Source of the DNA: Lachnospiraceae bacterium
GTDB lineage: Bacteria; Bacillota; Clostridia; Lachnospirales; Lachnospiraceae
Direction: 5' to 3'
Length of the DNA: 64,000 bases
Assembly (NCBI GenBank): GCA_022794255.1
Contig: JAAWEL010000065.1
Location: forward strand, 1-64,000
Both the position numbers and the translations under genes were made by a program. Below, in pieces: positions 25,201 to 34,890 of this stretch. A model generated the notes under the pieces. It saw nothing but the letters and a program-made list of their open reading frames with translations, did not search any database and was not told the DNA's origin. Positions within the stretch are counted from its first letter, which is position 1, and the number at the start of each line of letters is the position of its first letter.

Positions 25201-26253
25201 TTAAGGCGCTACACGGACAATTGCGCAGCAGTTAGGCTGGTTGCACCGCAGCTCCTTGGCACACATTACCAGAAGGCCTTTCTCATAATCCACACTGAAA
25301 AATGTGATATTACCACTTTCGTGATTCATCACAGCAATGTGCCTGTTATCGGGAAATACAGCAATATCCTTTGGATATTCGCCGCTTACAGGCAGACTAC
25401 ACAGCAGGGTCAGCATCCCTGTCTCAGCATCTCTCTTAAATACAGAAACCGTCTCATCTCCTGCATTGCCGCAGTAAAGGTATTGCTGATCCGCGGAAAA
25501 CCGCATACAACAGGCAGCGGCGATCTGCTTATGCTTCGGTCCCATGGTGGAGATTGTCTGGATCTTCTCAATCTCCGGCACCCGGTCTTTCCCTTCATAA
25601 GTAAACACATCAATCACATTCTTCTGTTCATACATCAGATAAATAAAACGGCCATCTGAGCTGAAACGAAAATGACGGGGAGCTGATTCAAATTCACAGC
25701 GGATGGCATCTACCAGCACCAACCGCTCTTCATCATCATGAAAACGGTAGATCTGTACCTGGTCCATACCAGAATCTGCGGTCAGTACATACTTGTTGTC
25801 TGGAGTGCGGCGTGTACAGGTAACATGGGGACGGAAATTCCGCTCCGCCACACTTCCCATTCCTTTATGGAATACGCCATCAACGATCTCTCCCACACCG
25901 CCATCTCTGCGAAGTCTCAGAATAGTGGTCTTGCCGTCATGATAGCCGGAGACAAAAATATGTTTGTCCATAACATCCGTGGAAAGATGGCAGCCTCTCA
26001 TACCATTGATCTTCATGCTGTTTAAACGGGAAAGGCTTCCATTCTGCAGGATACGGAATGCCACCACGCCCTCATCAGCAATAGAATACAAAGTATCTCC
26101 ATTTTTGGATGCAATCACATAGGAGGAATTGTCCACCTCCACCTCACAGCGCTCTTCAAACTTTCCCTTCTCCACATCCACATCATAAACCGTGATTCCT
26201 TTTGCCTTGCCTGTGTAGGAGTACGACCCTACATATGCCATATACTTAGCCAT
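25201..26253 (-). CDS. Lactonase-family seven-bladed beta-propeller protein
   Basis: Belongs to the YkgB / 6-phosphogluconolactonase-like propeller family (COG2706 type). The start at 26253 (MAKYMAYVGSYSYTGKAKG) follows GGAGGAG and gives 350 residues; the frame is open ten codons further upstream. Repeated blade motifs such as GCHLSTDVMDKHIFVSGY and FRPHVTCTRRTPDNKYVLTAD are visible. The family includes lactone hydrolases, but many members have no tested activity, so the reaction is inferred only. It heads the unit with aroC and rpiB and is divergent from the cupin regulator. Confidence 0.8.
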   Translation of the reverse strand: MAKYMAYVGSYSYTGKAKGITVYDVDVEKGKFEERCEVEVDNSSYVIASKNGDTLYSIADEGVVAFRILQNGSLSRLNSMKINGMRGCHLSTDVMDKHIFVSGYHDGKTTILRLRRDGGVGEIVDGVFHKGMGSVAERNFRPHVTCTRRTPDNKYVLTADSGMDQVQIYRFHDDEERLVLVDAIRCEFESAPRHFRFSSDGRFIYLMYEQKNVIDVFTYEGKDRVPEIEKIQTISTMGPKHKQIAAACCMRFSADQQYLYCGNAGDETVSVFKRDAETGMLTLLCSLPVSGEYPKDIAVFPDNRHIAVMNHESGNITFFSVDYEKGLLVMCAKELRCNQPNCCAIVRVAP

Positions 26254-26398
26254 AATTCTCCTCCTCATACCATTACTGTCCACACACTGAAAAACCTTGA
26301 CCTGCCTCTTGCAAACAATACCATTACAGGTAGCAGCTTAGCTGTCTGAACTGTTACCATCATACCACATTTTTCTGAAAAAATCTATTCGGAATGTA

Positions 26399-26426
26399 TT
26401 GACACAGGAATATTTTTCTGTATAAT
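26399..26426 (+). promoter_or_regulatory. Sigma-A promoter of the regulator-pot operon
   Basis: TTGACA (26399-26404) and TATAAT (26421-26426), both perfect, with a 16-base spacer. It lies about 110 bases before the regulator start. Confidence 0.85.
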
Positions 26427-26446
26427 GGTAGTTGCTGCCTGTTTAT

Positions 26447-26498
26447 TATTACTAAACTTTTTATTTATTTTCACATTCAGTTAGTATTGCTAAACTTT
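26447..26498 (+). repeat. Two 14-base direct repeats in the leader, candidate operator
   Basis: TATTACTAAACTTT (26447-26460) and TATTGCTAAACTTT (26485-26498) differ at one base and are 38 bases apart. They lie between the promoter and the gene for the HTH-cupin regulator, so the regulator may bind them to control itself and pot. Confidence 0.5.
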
Positions 26499-26534
26499 AA
26501 AGTTAATTTTTGTGCAGGATATACAGGAGTCAAT

Positions 26535-27071
26535 ATGATGGATATCGGTTTAAAATTAAAGGAACTCCGGGTGCTAAAGGGTCTTACCCAGGAAGAGCTG
26601 GCAGACCGTTCCGAGCTCTCCAAAGGTTTTATCTCCCAGGTGGAGAGAAATCTGACTTCTCCTTCCATTGCCACTTTGACAGATATACTTCAGTGCCTGG
26701 GCACTACGCTGGGAGAGTTTTTTTATGAGAGCCCGGAGGAGCAGATTGTATTCGGAAAAGGGGATTATTTTGAAAAATATGACCCAGAGTTAAAAAATGA
26801 GATCAAATGGATTATTCCCAATGCCCAGAAAAATATGATGGAGCCGATCCTTCTGACTTTAGAGGCCGGAGGAGAGACTTATCCGGATAATCCCCACGAA
26901 GGGGAAGAGTTTGGATATGTGCTGCAGGGGGCTGTAGCCATTCACATCGGGAACCGGGTATTTCGGGCCAAGAAGGGAGAGTCCTTTTATTTTGTTCCGG
27001 ATAAGAAGCACTATCTATCCAGCAAGGGGGGCGCAGTACTTTTATGGGTCAGTTCTCCTCCCAGTTTTTAA
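26535..27071 (+). CDS. XRE-family regulator with cupin domain
   Basis: A 178-residue protein from the ATG at 26535, which has AGGAG five bases upstream. Residues about 3-65 are a Cro/C1-type helix-turn-helix (LKLKELRVLKGLTQEELADRS, SKGFISQVERN). The C-terminal half is a cupin barrel (HEGEEFGYVLQG about residue 120-131), where such regulators sense a small ligand. PuuR and similar proteins respond to polyamines. The gene lies 45 bases before potA, so a polyamine-responsive control of the importer is likely. Confidence 0.88.
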   Translation: MMDIGLKLKELRVLKGLTQEELADRSELSKGFISQVERNLTSPSIATLTDILQCLGTTLGEFFYESPEEQIVFGKGDYFEKYDPELKNEIKWIIPNAQKNMMEPILLTLEAGGETYPDNPHEGEEFGYVLQGAVAIHIGNRVFRAKKGESFYFVPDKKHYLSSKGGAVLLWVSSPPSF

Positions 27072-27116
27072 TTGGCAGATAGCATTGGCTTTTAAGTACA
27101 CAGGAGGAATCACATT

Positions 27117-28193
27117 ATGGATCAGCCTTTGATTGATTTGAGAAATATCTCAAAAAGCTTTGACGGAACGGTTGTTCTGGATGATTTAAACCTTGCAGTA
27201 GAAGAGAATACGTTTGTGACTCTGCTGGGTCCCAGTGGCTGTGGAAAAACTACCACTTTGCGTATTATCGGCGGCTTTGAGACCCCTGACCAGGGACAGG
27301 TGATTTTTGACGGGGAGGATATCAGCAAGCTGCCACCCAACAAACGGCAGCTGAATACGGTTTTTCAGAAATATGCTTTGTTTACCCATATGAATATAGC
27401 AGAAAATATCGCTTTTGGGTTAAAGATAAAAGGAAAATCCAAATCCTATATTCAGGACAAAATCCGTTATGCCTTAAAACTGGTCAACTTAGATGGCTAT
27501 GAAAACAGATCGGTTAGCTCCCTAAGCGGAGGGCAGCAGCAGAGAATTGCCATAGCTCGTGCCATTGTCAATGAGCCGCGGGTGCTGCTGCTTGACGAAC
27601 CTTTAGGAGCCTTGGATTTAAAGCTCCGACAGGATATGCAGTATGAGCTGATCCGCCTGAAAAATGAGCTGGGAATCACATTTATTTATGTGACCCACGA
27701 CCAGGAGGAGGCCCTGACAATGTCGGATACTATTGTGGTCATGAATCAGGGCTACATTCAGCAGATGGGTACCCCGGAGCAGATTTACAATGAACCGGAA
27801 AATGCTTTTGTGGCTGATTTCATTGGGGAGAGCAATATTGTGCCTGGGATCATGATAAAGGATGAGCTGGTGGAGATTTTCGGGGCCCGGTTTGCCTGTG
27901 TGGACAAGGGATTTGGCACTAATCGGCCGGTGGACGTAGTGATCCGTCCGGAGGACATTGATCTGGTAGAGCCTTCTGCCGGGACTTTGCGGGGTGTTTG
28001 CACGCACCTGATCTTTAAAGGTGTACACTATGAGATGGAGGTGACTACTCCGGATGGCTTTGAGTGGTTGGTTCACAGCACGGATCTTTGCCCGGTGGGC
28101 AGGGAGGTGGGGATTCATGTAGATCCCTTTGACATTCAGATCATGAATAAACCGGCATCCGAGGATGAGGAGGCGGTGGGAGTCAATGAGTAA
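27117..28193 (+). CDS. potA: Spermidine/putrescine ABC transporter, ATPase
   Basis: Cytoplasmic ATPase of a polyamine importer. Of 358 residues, Walker A is GPSGCGKTT (about 39-47), the signature LSGGQQQR (about 136-143), Walker [13 protein letters not shown] (about 156-167) and the H-loop THDQEEA. The C-terminal part from about 240 is a TOBE regulatory domain. ACAGGAGG precedes the ATG. It overlaps potB by eight bases, and the four pot genes and the regulator read in one direction. Confidence 0.95.
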   Translation: MDQPLIDLRNISKSFDGTVVLDDLNLAVEENTFVTLLGPSGCGKTTTLRIIGGFETPDQGQVIFDGEDISKLPPNKRQLNTVFQKYALFTHMNIAENIAFGLKIKGKSKSYIQDKIRYALKLVNLDGYENRSVSSLSGGQQQRIAIARAIVNEPRVLLLDEPLGALDLKLRQDMQYELIRLKNELGITFIYVTHDQEEALTMSDTIVVMNQGYIQQMGTPEQIYNEPENAFVADFIGESNIVPGIMIKDELVEIFGARFACVDKGFGTNRPVDVVIRPEDIDLVEPSAGTLRGVCTHLIFKGVHYEMEVTTPDGFEWLVHSTDLCPVGREVGIHVDPFDIQIMNKPASEDEEAVGVNE

Positions 28194-28998
28194 AAAATTA
28201 TTAGCTGCACCGTATTTGATCTGGATGGCAGGGTTTATTGTTATTCCTCTGGCACTGATCGTTTATTACGGCCTTACGGACCGAAACGGAGCCTTTACAG
28301 TGGCAAATGTGATGTCGATTGCTGCACCGGAGCACATTAAGGCGCTCCGGCTGTCTTTGGGACTATCCCTGGCGAGCACGGTGGTCTGCCTTTTGCTGGC
28401 GTATCCGCTGGCCATGATTCTGCGGAACCGGGGGATCGGACGCGGAAGCTTTATTGTATTTATTTTTATTCTTCCTATGTGGATGAATTTTTTGCTGCGG
28501 ACAATGGCGTGGCAGACATTGCTGGAAAAAAACGGAGTGATCAACGGGCTTTTGTCATTTCTGCATCTTCCAGGACAAAATCTGATTAACACATCCGGCG
28601 CCATTATTTTGGGTATGGTATATAATTTTCTTCCATTTATGGTCTTGCCTGTCTATAATGTGCTCTGTAAGATTGATGATGATACCATCAATGCCGCCAG
28701 AGATCTGGGGGCTAATGGGCTTCAGACATTTTTGCGGGTATGGCTGCCTTTGAGTGTGCCAGGTATTATCAGCGGCATAACCATGGTATTTGTGCCTGCA
28801 TTGACTACTTTTGTTATCTCTAATTTACTTGGCGGAAGCAAGATTCTGCTGATAGGAAATGTAATTGAGCAGGAGTTTACCCGGGGAAGTAACTGGCATC
28901 TGGGCTCCGGGCTGTCTCTGGTGCTGATGATCTTTATCCTGATCAGTATGGCGGTGATAGCCAAATACGATAAAAACGGAGAGGGGAGTGCATTTTAG
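28186..28998 (+). CDS. potB: Spermidine/putrescine ABC transporter, permease 1
   Basis: Integral membrane protein of 270 residues with about six transmembrane helices. The conserved permease loop ([19 protein letters not shown], about 172-190) contacts PotA. The start at 28186 (MSKKLLAAP) overlaps the potA stop by eight bases and has GGTGGGAG upstream. Its stop is directly followed by potC. Confidence 0.94.
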   Translation: MSKKLLAAPYLIWMAGFIVIPLALIVYYGLTDRNGAFTVANVMSIAAPEHIKALRLSLGLSLASTVVCLLLAYPLAMILRNRGIGRGSFIVFIFILPMWMNFLLRTMAWQTLLEKNGVINGLLSFLHLPGQNLINTSGAIILGMVYNFLPFMVLPVYNVLCKIDDDTINAARDLGANGLQTFLRVWLPLSVPGIISGITMVFVPALTTFVISNLLGGSKILLIGNVIEQEFTRGSNWHLGSGLSLVLMIFILISMAVIAKYDKNGEGSAF

Positions 28999-29796
28999 AT
29001 GAATCGGTTTTTGCGTTTCCTCAGACGAACCTGGCAAGATTTTTATCTGGTACTGATTACGATTTTTTTATATGCGCCCATTGCCACGATGATGGTCCTT
29101 TCCTTTAATACCTCAAAATCCCGTACCCAGTGGGGCGGATTTACTCTGCGCTGGTATTCAGAGATGTTTGCCAGCCGCAATATTATGGCTGCCCTTCATA
29201 ATACTTTATTGATTGCTCTTTTGTCTGCTGCTATTGCCACAGTGATAGGTGTGGCGGCCTGCGTAGCGATCAACAGTATGGGAGCCGCACCTAAGGCTAT
29301 TGTAATGGGGATCACTAACATACCAATGCTCAACGCTGACATTGTGACAGGGATCTCATTGATGCTGGCATTTATTGCTTTTGGAATTTCCCTGGGTTTT
29401 AAAACCATTTTAATTGCCCATATCACCTTTAATATTCCTTATGTGATATTAAGCGTGATGCCTAAGCTAAAGCAGACCAGCCGCTCTACCTATGAAGCGG
29501 CTATGGACTTAGGGGCCGGTCCGGTCTATGCGTTTTTTAAGGTGGTTTTCCCAGATATTCTGCCAGGGGTGCTGTCAGGATTTCTGCTGGCCTTTACCAT
29601 GTCACTGGATGATTTTATCATTACTCATTTTACCAAGGGCGCTGGTATTAATACGCTGTCAACACTGATCTACAGCGAGGTGCGCAGGGGTATCCGTCCA
29701 TCGATGTATGCCTTGTCCACCGTGATTTTTGTGGCAGTGTTGATTTTGCTGATTATTACAAATTTTGTCCCGAAGAAGAGGACAAACAAAGTATGA
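28999..29796 (+). CDS. potC: Spermidine/putrescine ABC transporter, permease 2
   Basis: The 265-residue second permease has about six membrane helices and the coupling loop AAMDLGAGPVYAFFKVVFP (about 162-180). The ATG follows the potB stop with no gap, and GGAGAGGGGAG is upstream. It pairs with PotB to form the channel. Confidence 0.94.
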   Translation: MNRFLRFLRRTWQDFYLVLITIFLYAPIATMMVLSFNTSKSRTQWGGFTLRWYSEMFASRNIMAALHNTLLIALLSAAIATVIGVAACVAINSMGAAPKAIVMGITNIPMLNADIVTGISLMLAFIAFGISLGFKTILIAHITFNIPYVILSVMPKLKQTSRSTYEAAMDLGAGPVYAFFKVVFPDILPGVLSGFLLAFTMSLDDFIITHFTKGAGINTLSTLIYSEVRRGIRPSMYALSTVIFVAVLILLIITNFVPKKRTNKV

Positions 29797-29820
29797 GTTG
29801 CATTAAGGAGGAGATGGATT

Positions 29821-30954
29821 ATGAAGAAAAGGTTTTTTGCGGGCGGTTTGACGATTATGGTTATGGCTGCAGTGCTGGTTGGCTGCGGAGGCGGCGCCGC
29901 TGATCCGGTGGGAGAAGGAGAGAAGGAGAACAAGAGCGCTGAGGCCGGAGGCTCGGATGAATTGTATGTGTATAACTGGGGAGAGTATATTGATGAGGAT
30001 GTGATTACCCAGTTTGAGGAGGAGACTGGTATCCGTGTGATCTACGACCCTTTTGAGACCAATGAAGAGATGTATCCCATTATTGAGGCAGGAGCTGTGA
30101 CCTATGATGCGGTTTGTCCTTCTGATTATATGATTCAGAAGATGATAGAGAATGATCTGCTGGCGGAGATTAATTTTGACAATATTTCCAATAAGGATCA
30201 GATTGACCCGGCATATATGGAGATGTCAAAGGCTTTTGACCCGGAAAACAAATTTTCCGTACCTTATTGTTGGGGGACCGTTGGCATTTTGTATAATACC
30301 AAAAGACTTGAGGAGTTGGGAGTGGAGCCGCCTGCAAAGTGGGCAGATCTGTGGGATGAAAGATTAAGCGGAGAGATTTTGATGCAGGACAGTGTTCGTG
30401 ATGCTTTTATGGTTGCACTTAAGAAAGATGGTTTTTCCATGAACAGTGAGGATGAGGGCGAACTTAGACAGGCAAAGGATGCACTGATTAGTCAGAAGCC
30501 GTTGGTACAGGCCTACGTGATTGATCAGGTCCGGGACAAAATGATCGGCGGTGAGGCGGCTGTGGGAGTGATCTATTCTGGTGAGATGCTGTATATTCAG
30601 GAGGAGGTGGCCAGTCTGGGGCTGGATTACACTTTGGAGTATGTGTTGCCGGAGGAGGGAACCAACCTTTGGCTGGATTGCTGGGTGATCCCGAAAAATG
30701 CGAAAAATAAGGAAAATGCGGAAAAGTGGATTGATTTTTTATGCCGTCCAGAGATCGCTAAGGCTAATTTTGAATACATTACTTATCCTACGCCCAATAG
30801 GGGTGCATTTGAGCTGTTGGATGAGGACTTGCAGAACAATAAATCTGTGTTTCCGGATATTGATTCTTTGGTGAATTGTGAGGTGTTCCGTTATCTTGGA
30901 GATGAGGTGGACAGTGTATATAATGATCTCTGGAAAGAGGTAAAATCCAATTGA
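29821..30954 (+). CDS. potD: Polyamine-binding lipoprotein of the pot transporter
   Basis: A 377-residue substrate-binding protein. The N-terminal signal ends in the lipobox VLVGC (Cys at about residue 22), so it is anchored in the membrane by a lipid and faces outward. The mature protein begins with an acidic, flexible linker, then LYVYNWGEYIDEDVITQFEE, typical of PotD/PotF. The tryptophan- and acid-rich site segments (VPYCWGTVGILYNT, LWLDCWVIPKNA) are present. It closes the pot operon; GGAGGAG precedes the start. Confidence 0.94.
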   Translation: MKKRFFAGGLTIMVMAAVLVGCGGGAADPVGEGEKENKSAEAGGSDELYVYNWGEYIDEDVITQFEEETGIRVIYDPFETNEEMYPIIEAGAVTYDAVCPSDYMIQKMIENDLLAEINFDNISNKDQIDPAYMEMSKAFDPENKFSVPYCWGTVGILYNTKRLEELGVEPPAKWADLWDERLSGEILMQDSVRDAFMVALKKDGFSMNSEDEGELRQAKDALISQKPLVQAYVIDQVRDKMIGGEAAVGVIYSGEMLYIQEEVASLGLDYTLEYVLPEEGTNLWLDCWVIPKNAKNKENAEKWIDFLCRPEIAKANFEYITYPTPNRGAFELLDEDLQNNKSVFPDIDSLVNCEVFRYLGDEVDSVYNDLWKEVKSN

Positions 30955-30971
30955 GGAATCATCTGTATACT

Positions 30972-31000
30972 TTGCTGTCTCTTGTACATACTAGTATAAT
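30972..31000 (+). promoter_or_regulatory. Promoter of the DUF378 gene
   Basis: TTGCTG (30972-30977) and a perfect TATAAT (30995-31000) with a 17-base spacer, about 95 bases before the gene. The -10 box lies inside an inverted repeat. Confidence 0.6.
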
Positions 31001-31034
31001 CCACAAAGGAACAAAAACATTAAGTGGATTATAC
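30994..31034. repeat. Perfect 11-base inverted repeat, candidate operator
   Basis: GTATAATCCAC (30994-31004) and GTGGATTATAC (31024-31034) are exact reverse complements around 19 bases. The left arm contains the -10 box, so a bound repressor would block the promoter. As RNA it would also form a hairpin at the 5' end. Confidence 0.6.
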
Positions 31035-31095
31035 AGGTGTGCTGAGCTGCTTCTTTTTAGATTAAGCAGTACACTGGCATCAAGGAGGTGGCATT

Positions 31096-31311
31096 ATGAG
31101 AAACAAAGCTTTGGATTACACAGCGCTGACTCTTGCGATTATCGGCGCAGTGAACTGGGGGCTGATCGGTTTTTTTGATTTTAATCTGGTGGCTTCCATA
31201 TTCGGCGGTATGAGTTGGATCTCCCGGATTATTTATGGGTTGGTAGGGCTGTGTGGACTGTATCTGATCAGCTTTTATATGCAGAATCAGGACACACGTG
31301 TACAGTCCTAA
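31096..31311 (+). CDS. DUF378 membrane protein
   Basis: A 71-residue protein with two membrane helices. The ALTLAIIGAVNWGLIGFF segment, with its NWG turn, is the signature of DUF378. Its function is unknown. AAGGAGG precedes the ATG, and it has its own promoter and terminator, so it is expressed alone. Confidence 0.85.
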   Translation: MRNKALDYTALTLAIIGAVNWGLIGFFDFNLVASIFGGMSWISRIIYGLVGLCGLYLISFYMQNQDTRVQS

Positions 31312-31347
31312 AGCCGGAAGTCAGGAAAGTAGTTATTACGTTTTGAG

Positions 31348-31388
31348 GCAGCAGCTTCCTTTACCGGAAAGGCTGCTGTCTTTTTTTC
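31348..31388 (+). terminator. Terminator of the DUF378 gene
   Basis: GCAGCAGC and TTCC pair with GGAA and GCTGCTG, followed by a run of seven T. Confidence 0.85.
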
Positions 31389-31490
31389 CGCCCCCCTGTA
31401 AATCCTATTGTTTTTTTCTTTCCTTCTGTGATATACTGAACATCTGATATAGCTATATTTGATACAAAAATAAACAATGGAGGAATTTCC

Positions 31491-32201
31491 ATGAAAATCA
31501 CGTATATTTATCATAGCTGTTTCCTTGTGGAGCTGGAACAAATCCTGCTGCTGTTTGATTATATCAAGGGTCCCCTTCCGCCATTAGATGACGGCAAGGA
31601 TTTGCTGGTTTTTGCCAGTCACCGTCATGAGGATCATTTTTCTCCATCTATTTTTAAACTGGAAAACCGACATCCACGGATCCGATATATTTTGTCAGAT
31701 GATATCTGGCAAAACCGTGTGCCGGAAAAATATTTTTCCTGTACGGAATATATGGATCCAGGCGCTGTGCTTGAGCTGAAGGAAGGAGGAGGTACCCGCA
31801 TTACCGCTTTTCAGTCAACGGATGAAGGGGTGGCCTTTTTGGTGGAAAACGGGGGAAGCTCCTTGTATCATGCAGGTGATTTAAATAATTGGATATGGAA
31901 CGGGGAAACGAAAGCCTGGAACAATAATATGAGGGCCAACTATAGACGGGAGTTAGAGAAGCTTCGAGACTGCCAGAAAGATTTGGATGTGGCAATGCTG
32001 CCTTTAGACGGGCGGCAGGAGGAATGGTTTTATCTGGGAATCCATGAATTTATGGAAACAGTTGGGGCGAAAAATGTATTTCCCATGCATTTTTGGGGAG
32101 ATTTCGGTATTATTGAACGTCTGAAGGCCTTGGAGTGTGCATCTGCATACAGGGATAAAGTCATGGTTATCCACAGGGAAGGTGAAAGCTTTGTAATCTG
32201 A
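31491..32201 (+). CDS. Metallo-beta-lactamase-fold hydrolase
   Basis: A 236-residue protein of the UlaG-like branch. The metal motif HRHEDH (about 45-50), a further His in YHAGD (about 123-127) and a late His in FPMHFWGDF (about 199-207) fit a two-metal site. The substrate is not predictable. GGAGGA precedes the start. Its stop is 22 bases before the exporter gene, and the pair may be co-transcribed. Confidence 0.82.
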   Translation: MKITYIYHSCFLVELEQILLLFDYIKGPLPPLDDGKDLLVFASHRHEDHFSPSIFKLENRHPRIRYILSDDIWQNRVPEKYFSCTEYMDPGAVLELKEGGGTRITAFQSTDEGVAFLVENGGSSLYHAGDLNNWIWNGETKAWNNNMRANYRRELEKLRDCQKDLDVAMLPLDGRQEEWFYLGIHEFMETVGAKNVFPMHFWGDFGIIERLKALECASAYRDKVMVIHREGESFVI

Positions 32202-32223
32202 CAGAGAAAGGGATTTCTTTTTT

Positions 32224-33018
32224 ATGGAAAGCATACAACAGGACCGGGAGGTTTTGCTGGCAGCTCTGGAAGCGGGGAAAATTCTTTTGGAAAATGGGGC
32301 GGAGATATTCCGGGTGGAAGATACGATTTATCGGATTTGCGATCATTTCGGCTTGAAATCGGCCAGTGCATTTGTATTGAGCAATGGCATTTTTCTCACT
32401 TGCGGCGATGGGACGGAATCTCAGTTTGCCAAGGTACTGCTGATCCCGGTCAACCGGACAAATTTGGGAAGAGTGGCTGAGGTCAATCAGCTTTCCCGGC
32501 AGATTGTCCATGGAGATTATACCTTAGAACAGGTAAGGAAGGAATTGGAGCGGATTCAGCATATGCCTGAATTTCCTGAGCGGCTGCAGATCATGGTTGC
32601 TGGTTTTTCCGGGGCATGCTTCAGCTACTTATTTGGAGGCAGCTGGCGGGACGCACTCTGTACTGTAGGCATCGGAATTTTGCTGTATTGGTATCTGCTT
32701 AACGTTGGAAAGCCTCATTTTTCAAAAATTGTGTGCAATATTGTGGGGAGTGCCTGGGTAACTCTTTTAAGTATACTTTGCTACCGGTTTCACCTGGGAA
32801 ATCATCTGGAATCTATGTTAATCGGCGGTATTATTATTATGGTGCCAGGAGTTGCTTTTACCAATGCGATTCGGGATATGGCAGACGGGGACTACATCTC
32901 CGGCTCTGTACGGATGCTGGATGCCATGATGGTATTTTTCTGTATTGCCATGGGAGTCGGATTTATGATGGCCATTTATAATGGGGTTGCAGGAGGGGTA
33001 TACTTATGGCAAAGATGA
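32224..33018 (+). CDS. ThrE-like exporter, large subunit
   Basis: Threonine/serine exporter family (COG2966 type), 264 residues. The cytoplasmic first 120 residues carry ENGAEIFRVEDTIYRIC, the family signature, and GDGTESQFAKV. About five membrane helices follow. Single-chain ThrE is split in many Firmicutes into this part and a smaller partner. The partner gene starts 13 bases before this one ends, which shows tight coupling. The exported compound is inferred from the family only. Confidence 0.85.
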   Translation: MESIQQDREVLLAALEAGKILLENGAEIFRVEDTIYRICDHFGLKSASAFVLSNGIFLTCGDGTESQFAKVLLIPVNRTNLGRVAEVNQLSRQIVHGDYTLEQVRKELERIQHMPEFPERLQIMVAGFSGACFSYLFGGSWRDALCTVGIGILLYWYLLNVGKPHFSKIVCNIVGSAWVTLLSILCYRFHLGNHLESMLIGGIIIMVPGVAFTNAIRDMADGDYISGSVRMLDAMMVFFCIAMGVGFMMAIYNGVAGGVYLWQR

Positions 33019-33452
33019 TTTTGCAGGTGCTTGCTGCCTTTGGAGGAACCATAGGCTTTTCCCTATTGTTTGGGGTGCCTGTTCGATATTATCTGTACTG
33101 CGGCTTTATTGGAGGGATCGGGTGGCTGGTTTATTTATTTTGTCTGCCAGGAAACTCAGGAGCTGTTGCCACCTTCTGTGCAACGGTAGTGGTTATTCTT
33201 TTGTCTCGATGGTTTGCCGTGCGCAAGCGCTGTCCGGCAACATTATTTTTGATAGCAGGAATCTTTCCCCTGGTGCCAGGCGCCGGGATTTACTGGGCTG
33301 CTTATTACATGGTAAGCAATCAGCTTTCTATGGCATTGGAGACAGGATTTGGTGCTGTGAAGTGTGCAGTCGCCATTGTTTTGGGCATTGTGTTTGTCTT
33401 TGAGATGCCGGAAAAATGGTTTCACAGAAAGATCAGAGGGAAGGATGTTTAA
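33006..33452 (+). CDS. ThrE-like exporter, small subunit
   Basis: A 148-residue membrane protein (COG3610 type) with four hydrophobic helices and the segment GIFPLVPGAGIYW (about 82-94), matching the GxxPLVPG motif of the family. It overlaps the large subunit gene by 13 bases. The two probably form one exporter. Confidence 0.85.
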   Translation: MAKMILQVLAAFGGTIGFSLLFGVPVRYYLYCGFIGGIGWLVYLFCLPGNSGAVATFCATVVVILLSRWFAVRKRCPATLFLIAGIFPLVPGAGIYWAAYYMVSNQLSMALETGFGAVKCAVAIVLGIVFVFEMPEKWFHRKIRGKDV

Positions 33453-33491
33453 GGATTCTTTGCTCTTTGAACAGATATGGGAGGGATCATT

Positions 33492-34781
33492 ATGATCTTT
33501 ATAAAAGGAGGGCGGATTATAGATCCGGCTTCAGGAACAGATGAAATAATGGATTTGGTTATTGATCAGGGGAAAATTATTGATATAAGGCCAGACATGG
33601 AAGGCCTGGCAGAAAGGGTGTCAGAAGGAGATCTTACGGTCATTGATGCAGACGGGCTTGTAGTTGCTCCAGGTCTTATCGATGTTCATGTTCATTTTCG
33701 GGATCCGGGCCTGACCCATAAAGAAGATATTCACACTGGCGCGAAGGCAGCGGCAAAAGGAGGATTTACTACTGTGGTGTGTATGGCCAACACGAAACCT
33801 CCGGTAGATAATGTGGAGACCCTGGAGTATGTTCTGGAAGAAGGAAAAAGGACAGGGATCCATGTACTTTCTGCCGCTACGATTACTGTAGGTATGAGAG
33901 GAAAAAGCCTGACAGACATGGGGCTTTTAAAGCAGCATGGGGCAGCCGGATTTACGGATGATGGTATGCCTATTATGGATGCTTTGTTGGCAAAACGTGC
34001 CATGGAGGAGGCAGTCCGCCTGGATGTGCCTTTGAGCTTTCATGAGGAGGATCCGTCTTTTATAGAGAATAACGGAGTCAATCAGGGGGAGATATCTCAA
34101 AAACTGGGGATCGGTGGTTCTCCGGCACTGGCAGAAGATGTGATGGTGGCCCGGGATTGTATTCTGGCGCTGCATACGGGGGCTACTGTGGACATCCAGC
34201 ATATCAGCTCCGGCAATTCTGTGGCAATCGTTGAGATGGCGAAACGTTTGGGGGCGAAGGTTGTGGCAGAGGTGACTCCCCATCATTTTTCTCTGGACGA
34301 GTCTGCAGTGGAAAAGTATGGGAGTTTAGCAAAGATGAATCCGCCTTTGCGAACATCATCAGACCGGGCGGAGGTTCTTCGGGGACTTCGGGAAGGGATT
34401 ATTGATATTATAGCCACAGATCATGCACCTCACAGCCAGGAGGAAAAGAATCTGCCCTTTACTCAGGCGCCTAGCGGAATAATCGGTTTGGAAACAGCCT
34501 TGGCTTTGGGGATCACAAATCTGGTTCATGCAGGGCACTTATCCCTTCTTCAGCTTATCGAGAAGATGAGTCTGAATCCTGCCCGGCTGTATCGCTTGAA
34601 AAAGGGGGTTCTGGCTTTAGGAGAAGATGCAGATCTGGTGCTGTTTGACCCGAATGAACTGTGGACTGTGACAGAATTTGTTTCCAGGGCCTCTAATTCG
34701 CCTTTTGTGGGGGAGAGATTGTTTGGAAAAGTAAAGTACACGATTTGTAATGGAAGGATTGTGTATGGGGGTGAAAGGTAA
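33492..34781 (+). CDS. pyrC: Dihydroorotase
   Basis: Third step of pyrimidine synthesis, closing carbamoyl-aspartate to dihydroorotate. The start at 33492 (MIFIKGGRIIDPASG) has GGGAGGG upstream; the frame is open for five more codons. The 429 residues match class I dihydroorotases. Zinc ligands are seen in DVHVHFRDPG (about 59-68) and ATDHAPHS (about 303-310). The other pyr genes are not in the window. Confidence 0.94.
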   Translation: MIFIKGGRIIDPASGTDEIMDLVIDQGKIIDIRPDMEGLAERVSEGDLTVIDADGLVVAPGLIDVHVHFRDPGLTHKEDIHTGAKAAAKGGFTTVVCMANTKPPVDNVETLEYVLEEGKRTGIHVLSAATITVGMRGKSLTDMGLLKQHGAAGFTDDGMPIMDALLAKRAMEEAVRLDVPLSFHEEDPSFIENNGVNQGEISQKLGIGGSPALAEDVMVARDCILALHTGATVDIQHISSGNSVAIVEMAKRLGAKVVAEVTPHHFSLDESAVEKYGSLAKMNPPLRTSSDRAEVLRGLREGIIDIIATDHAPHSQEEKNLPFTQAPSGIIGLETALALGITNLVHAGHLSLLQLIEKMSLNPARLYRLKKGVLALGEDADLVLFDPNELWTVTEFVSRASNSPFVGERLFGKVKYTICNGRIVYGGER

Positions 34782-34818
34782 TGATTTAGGCAATGCAAAA
34801 TTCCTGGAAAAATTGTGG

Positions 34819-34847
34819 TTGAAATTTTTTGGATTCTATAGTATAAT
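34819..34847 (+). promoter_or_regulatory. Promoter of the tRNA-Gly gene
   Basis: TTGAAA (34819-34824) and TATAAT (34842-34847) with a 17-base spacer, about 44 bases before the tRNA. Confidence 0.8.
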
Positions 34848-34890
34848 AGAAAAGTCCGCAGTGAGAATGTGAGTTTTCAGCGGTGGATTG

